From Cololabis saira (taxonomy: Eukaryota; Chordata; Actinopteri; Beloniformes; Belonidae), in the NCBI RefSeq assembly GCF_033807715.1, contig NC_084597.1:6948647-7012646 (forward strand): DNA of 64,000 nucleotides, read 5' to 3'. Both the position numbers and the translations under genes were made by a program. Under the pieces are notes generated by a model. It searched no databases, was not told the origin of the DNA, and saw only the letters and a program-made list of their open reading frames with translations. Below are positions 62,155 through 64,000 of this stretch, piece after piece. The stretch's first letter is position 1, and each line of letters starts with the position of its first letter.

Positions 62155-62423
62155 TATACACACACAGTATGATGGGTTTGTTGATGACTTAGTTCTGGGT
62201 TGGCGTTAATAATAATCAGTTTCAATGGACTGAAACGTACTATTTGTTATGATTTAGGATCACACAGTTGGGAAGAGTCGTTATCTAGTTAAATAACCTT
62301 GAAAAAGAAAATGTTTTGGACTGAGCTATCAGCTCGGCCTGCTTCCAGCTCTGGGAAACCTGTAAACAGCTCCTAAATGAAACCACGTAGATGTGAACCT
62401 GCTGGTAATATTATTATTATACC

Positions 62424-63158
62424 CAGTACTTGAGTTGTAAAAAAAATCAGGGGGGATGATGGATTTTATCATATGGGGACAGATAATTTGTGCTGATTAC
62501 AAATAATATAATATATTACAAATAATAGCAGTGACCAAAACACCTGCAGAAATACTGCAGGAATGACATAGCAGCAGTTAAATGCAGCCTTCTGTAAGCT
62601 TTAAATATCCACTGGGCTTACATCAAATACATCAAAACACAACAATAAAAAACACTTTTCTGAACTTATCAATATGACTCTGTCCTTCACAGGATAAGTA
62701 ACATGAATCAATGCAAAAACTCAAAATCTTAACAAGAATATTTGTCTTATTTCTAGTTAAAATGTGTCATTTTAGTAAAATAAATCTCATTACATTTAAA
62801 ACAAGACTCATCAGTGGAAAAAGCTACATTTTTCTCCTGTTTCAAGTAGATTTTCACTTAAAATAAGTAGAAAAATCTGCCAGTGGAACAAGATTTTTTT
62901 GCTTGTAATAAGAAGATAAATCTTGTCCCACTGGCAGATTTTTCTACTTATTTCAAGTGACAATTTACTTGAAACAGGTGAAAATTGTCAAATAAATTAT
63001 TTTTCTGGTGTTATTTGTCTGGTGATGACTCTAAATGTTGAAATAGCAGTAAAACCACATTCATTGATGAAATGAGATGGAAAGGGGGGGATGATTCTGA
63101 CCGTTTTTATTTCAGGAGGGATGCCGTCCCCCCTCATCCCCCCTCAACTCCAGTACTG
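62424..63158. mobile_element. hAT-type element with 8-bp TSD
   Basis: Ends CAGTACTTGAGTTG and, reverse complemented, CAGTACTGGAGTTG, then GGGGGGATGA on both. Flanking ATTATACC and GTTATACC agree at seven of eight positions. No transposase. Confidence 0.7.
62838..62990. repeat. ~60-bp-arm inverted repeat inside the hAT element
   Basis: CTGTTTCAAGTAGATTTTCA with AAAAATCTGCCAGTGGAACA pairs with TGCCACTGG-type sequence to 62990. Probably a nested MITE. Confidence 0.6.
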
Positions 63159-63166
63159 GTTATACC

Positions 63167-64000
63167 TTTACATTCAGGGGCACAAATGTGAACGACTAAC
63201 CCTCCAGCTCAAAAAAGCATGAACGAAATACAAAAAAAGTTGCCAAAACCTTTTGCTGGTGCCTCTCTTGTTCTCGTAAGAGATTTCAGGTTCGTTTTCA
63301 AATAACATGATTTTGCCGTTAATTCTGCTAAAGTCGCCTTCAGATAGCTCAGATACATTTGACCTGAATGGACAGCTCGGGGACATTTAACAGGAGCCAT
63401 TTCTGGTGATAAATAACGACAAAACAGGCAGTGGATGGTGAGAGGGAAGTGTGAAAAGTGTGTGTGCTTCTGGCGGGATTCACTTCTAATCCTCTGAAAT
63501 GGAAACTCCCATAACTAAAAATGAAACAAGAATAACGTGTCAACGCCTCTTAGGCAATACCTTACCTCTGAACCTAAATAGTCAACACTGACAGTAACAA
63601 TTTTGCCAAACTTGTCCCTTTTTAAATGATTTGATTCCTTATTCTCTCTCTTTCTCTGTTTTTTTTTTTTAAAGCAACACTACGTAACTTTTCCAACTTA
63701 ATATCATATTTCCAGAATCATTGTGATGGTACATCAACTTCCAACAGGTTTAATGAACCTCTGTCATGGTCTGAGGGGTCTGTATCGCCTTCACTGGCAC
63801 TATGTAACTTTGAGGAGCATGGTAGGAACCCTGCCACACTAAAAAACTACAAATCGTTACGACTTTGACTGCTTTACGGCATACGTCACTTCCCCCTCCT
63901 TCCCGATTCGCAGTCGAGACGATAATGGGCGGGGCTTGGAGCGCAGAGCTCAGCAGAAGCTGGTAACCCGTTGCTGTGTTGTGGCTGCAGCAGCTCCACA
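63167..64000. other. no gene; possible MITE start at the window edge
   Basis: 63671-64000 (AAAGCAACACTACGTAACTT onward, CpG-rich end) resembles a dispersed fish repeat that continues beyond the window. Nothing else is recognisable. Confidence 0.35.

Overview
This is repeat-dominated genomic DNA from an animal nucleus, almost certainly a teleost fish. The evidence is the mix of element types: Tol2-like and other hAT elements, PIF/Harbinger, TTAA-duplicating MITEs, a Tc1/mariner MITE, Tx1-, L1-, L2- and Rex1-like LINEs, a Ty3/Gypsy relic, and tRNA-headed SINEs with clear A and B boxes. I found no host protein-coding gene, no rRNA or tRNA gene, and nothing bacterial. Most long open frames are translations of microsatellites (GAAA, TTCC, GTAT, TA) or of a 15-bp minisatellite and are not annotated as genes. 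The readable coding remnants belong to mobile elements.

Layout. 1-7.0 kb: long (GAAA)n tracts around a Tx1-clade LINE (minus strand), whose 3' half is lost in a 500-N gap. 7.0-11.7 kb: a hAT element with a perfect 8-bp duplication carrying a TTTC/TTCC array, a 5'-truncated L1-type insertion with a 16-bp duplication, a hAT transposase N-terminal relic and a 1-kb dispersed repeat. 11.9-19.7 kb: an L2-type LINE inside a terminal-inverted-repeat element, a Ty3/Gypsy relic split by a Harbinger-type MITE, an LTR-like block and Rex1-type fragments. 19.8-23.9 kb: a four-level nest of inverted-repeat elements and a SINE, then a hAT with a perfect duplication. 24.5-28 kb: an inverted-repeat element with a 6-bp duplication, and a copied 0.83-kb segment between 139-bp direct repeats. 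28.4-31.8 kb: a 15-bp minisatellite split by an L2-type insertion. 32-36.8 kb: two inverted copies of a TTAA MITE with 12 versus 3 units of a 50-bp repeat. 38-40.4 and 56-58.2 kb: three Tol2-like elements carrying GGAA/TTCC arrays. 41.5-44.8 kb: a 750-bp palindrome, a Harbinger-type element encoding only a Myb/SANT-like protein, and a second 6-bp-duplication element. 48-50 kb: a composite related in inverted orientation to the 8-kb region. 52.3-53.6 kb: an LTR-derived element with inverted termini and a perfect 5-bp duplication. 59-64 kb: GGAA arrays, a mariner MITE and a hAT element.

How it fits together. The genes do not form a pathway. The recurring theme is that non-autonomous transposons carry tandem arrays inside them (TTTC, TTCC/GGAA, 50-bp, about 20-bp units), so array-bearing sequence recurs at several loci with the same edges. 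The best leads are the inverted-LTR element, the Tx1 LINE whose 5' edge abuts a GAAA array, the Myb-only Harbinger unit and the two elements with 6-bp duplications. All family names are judged by eye from termini, duplications and motifs; no database search was run.
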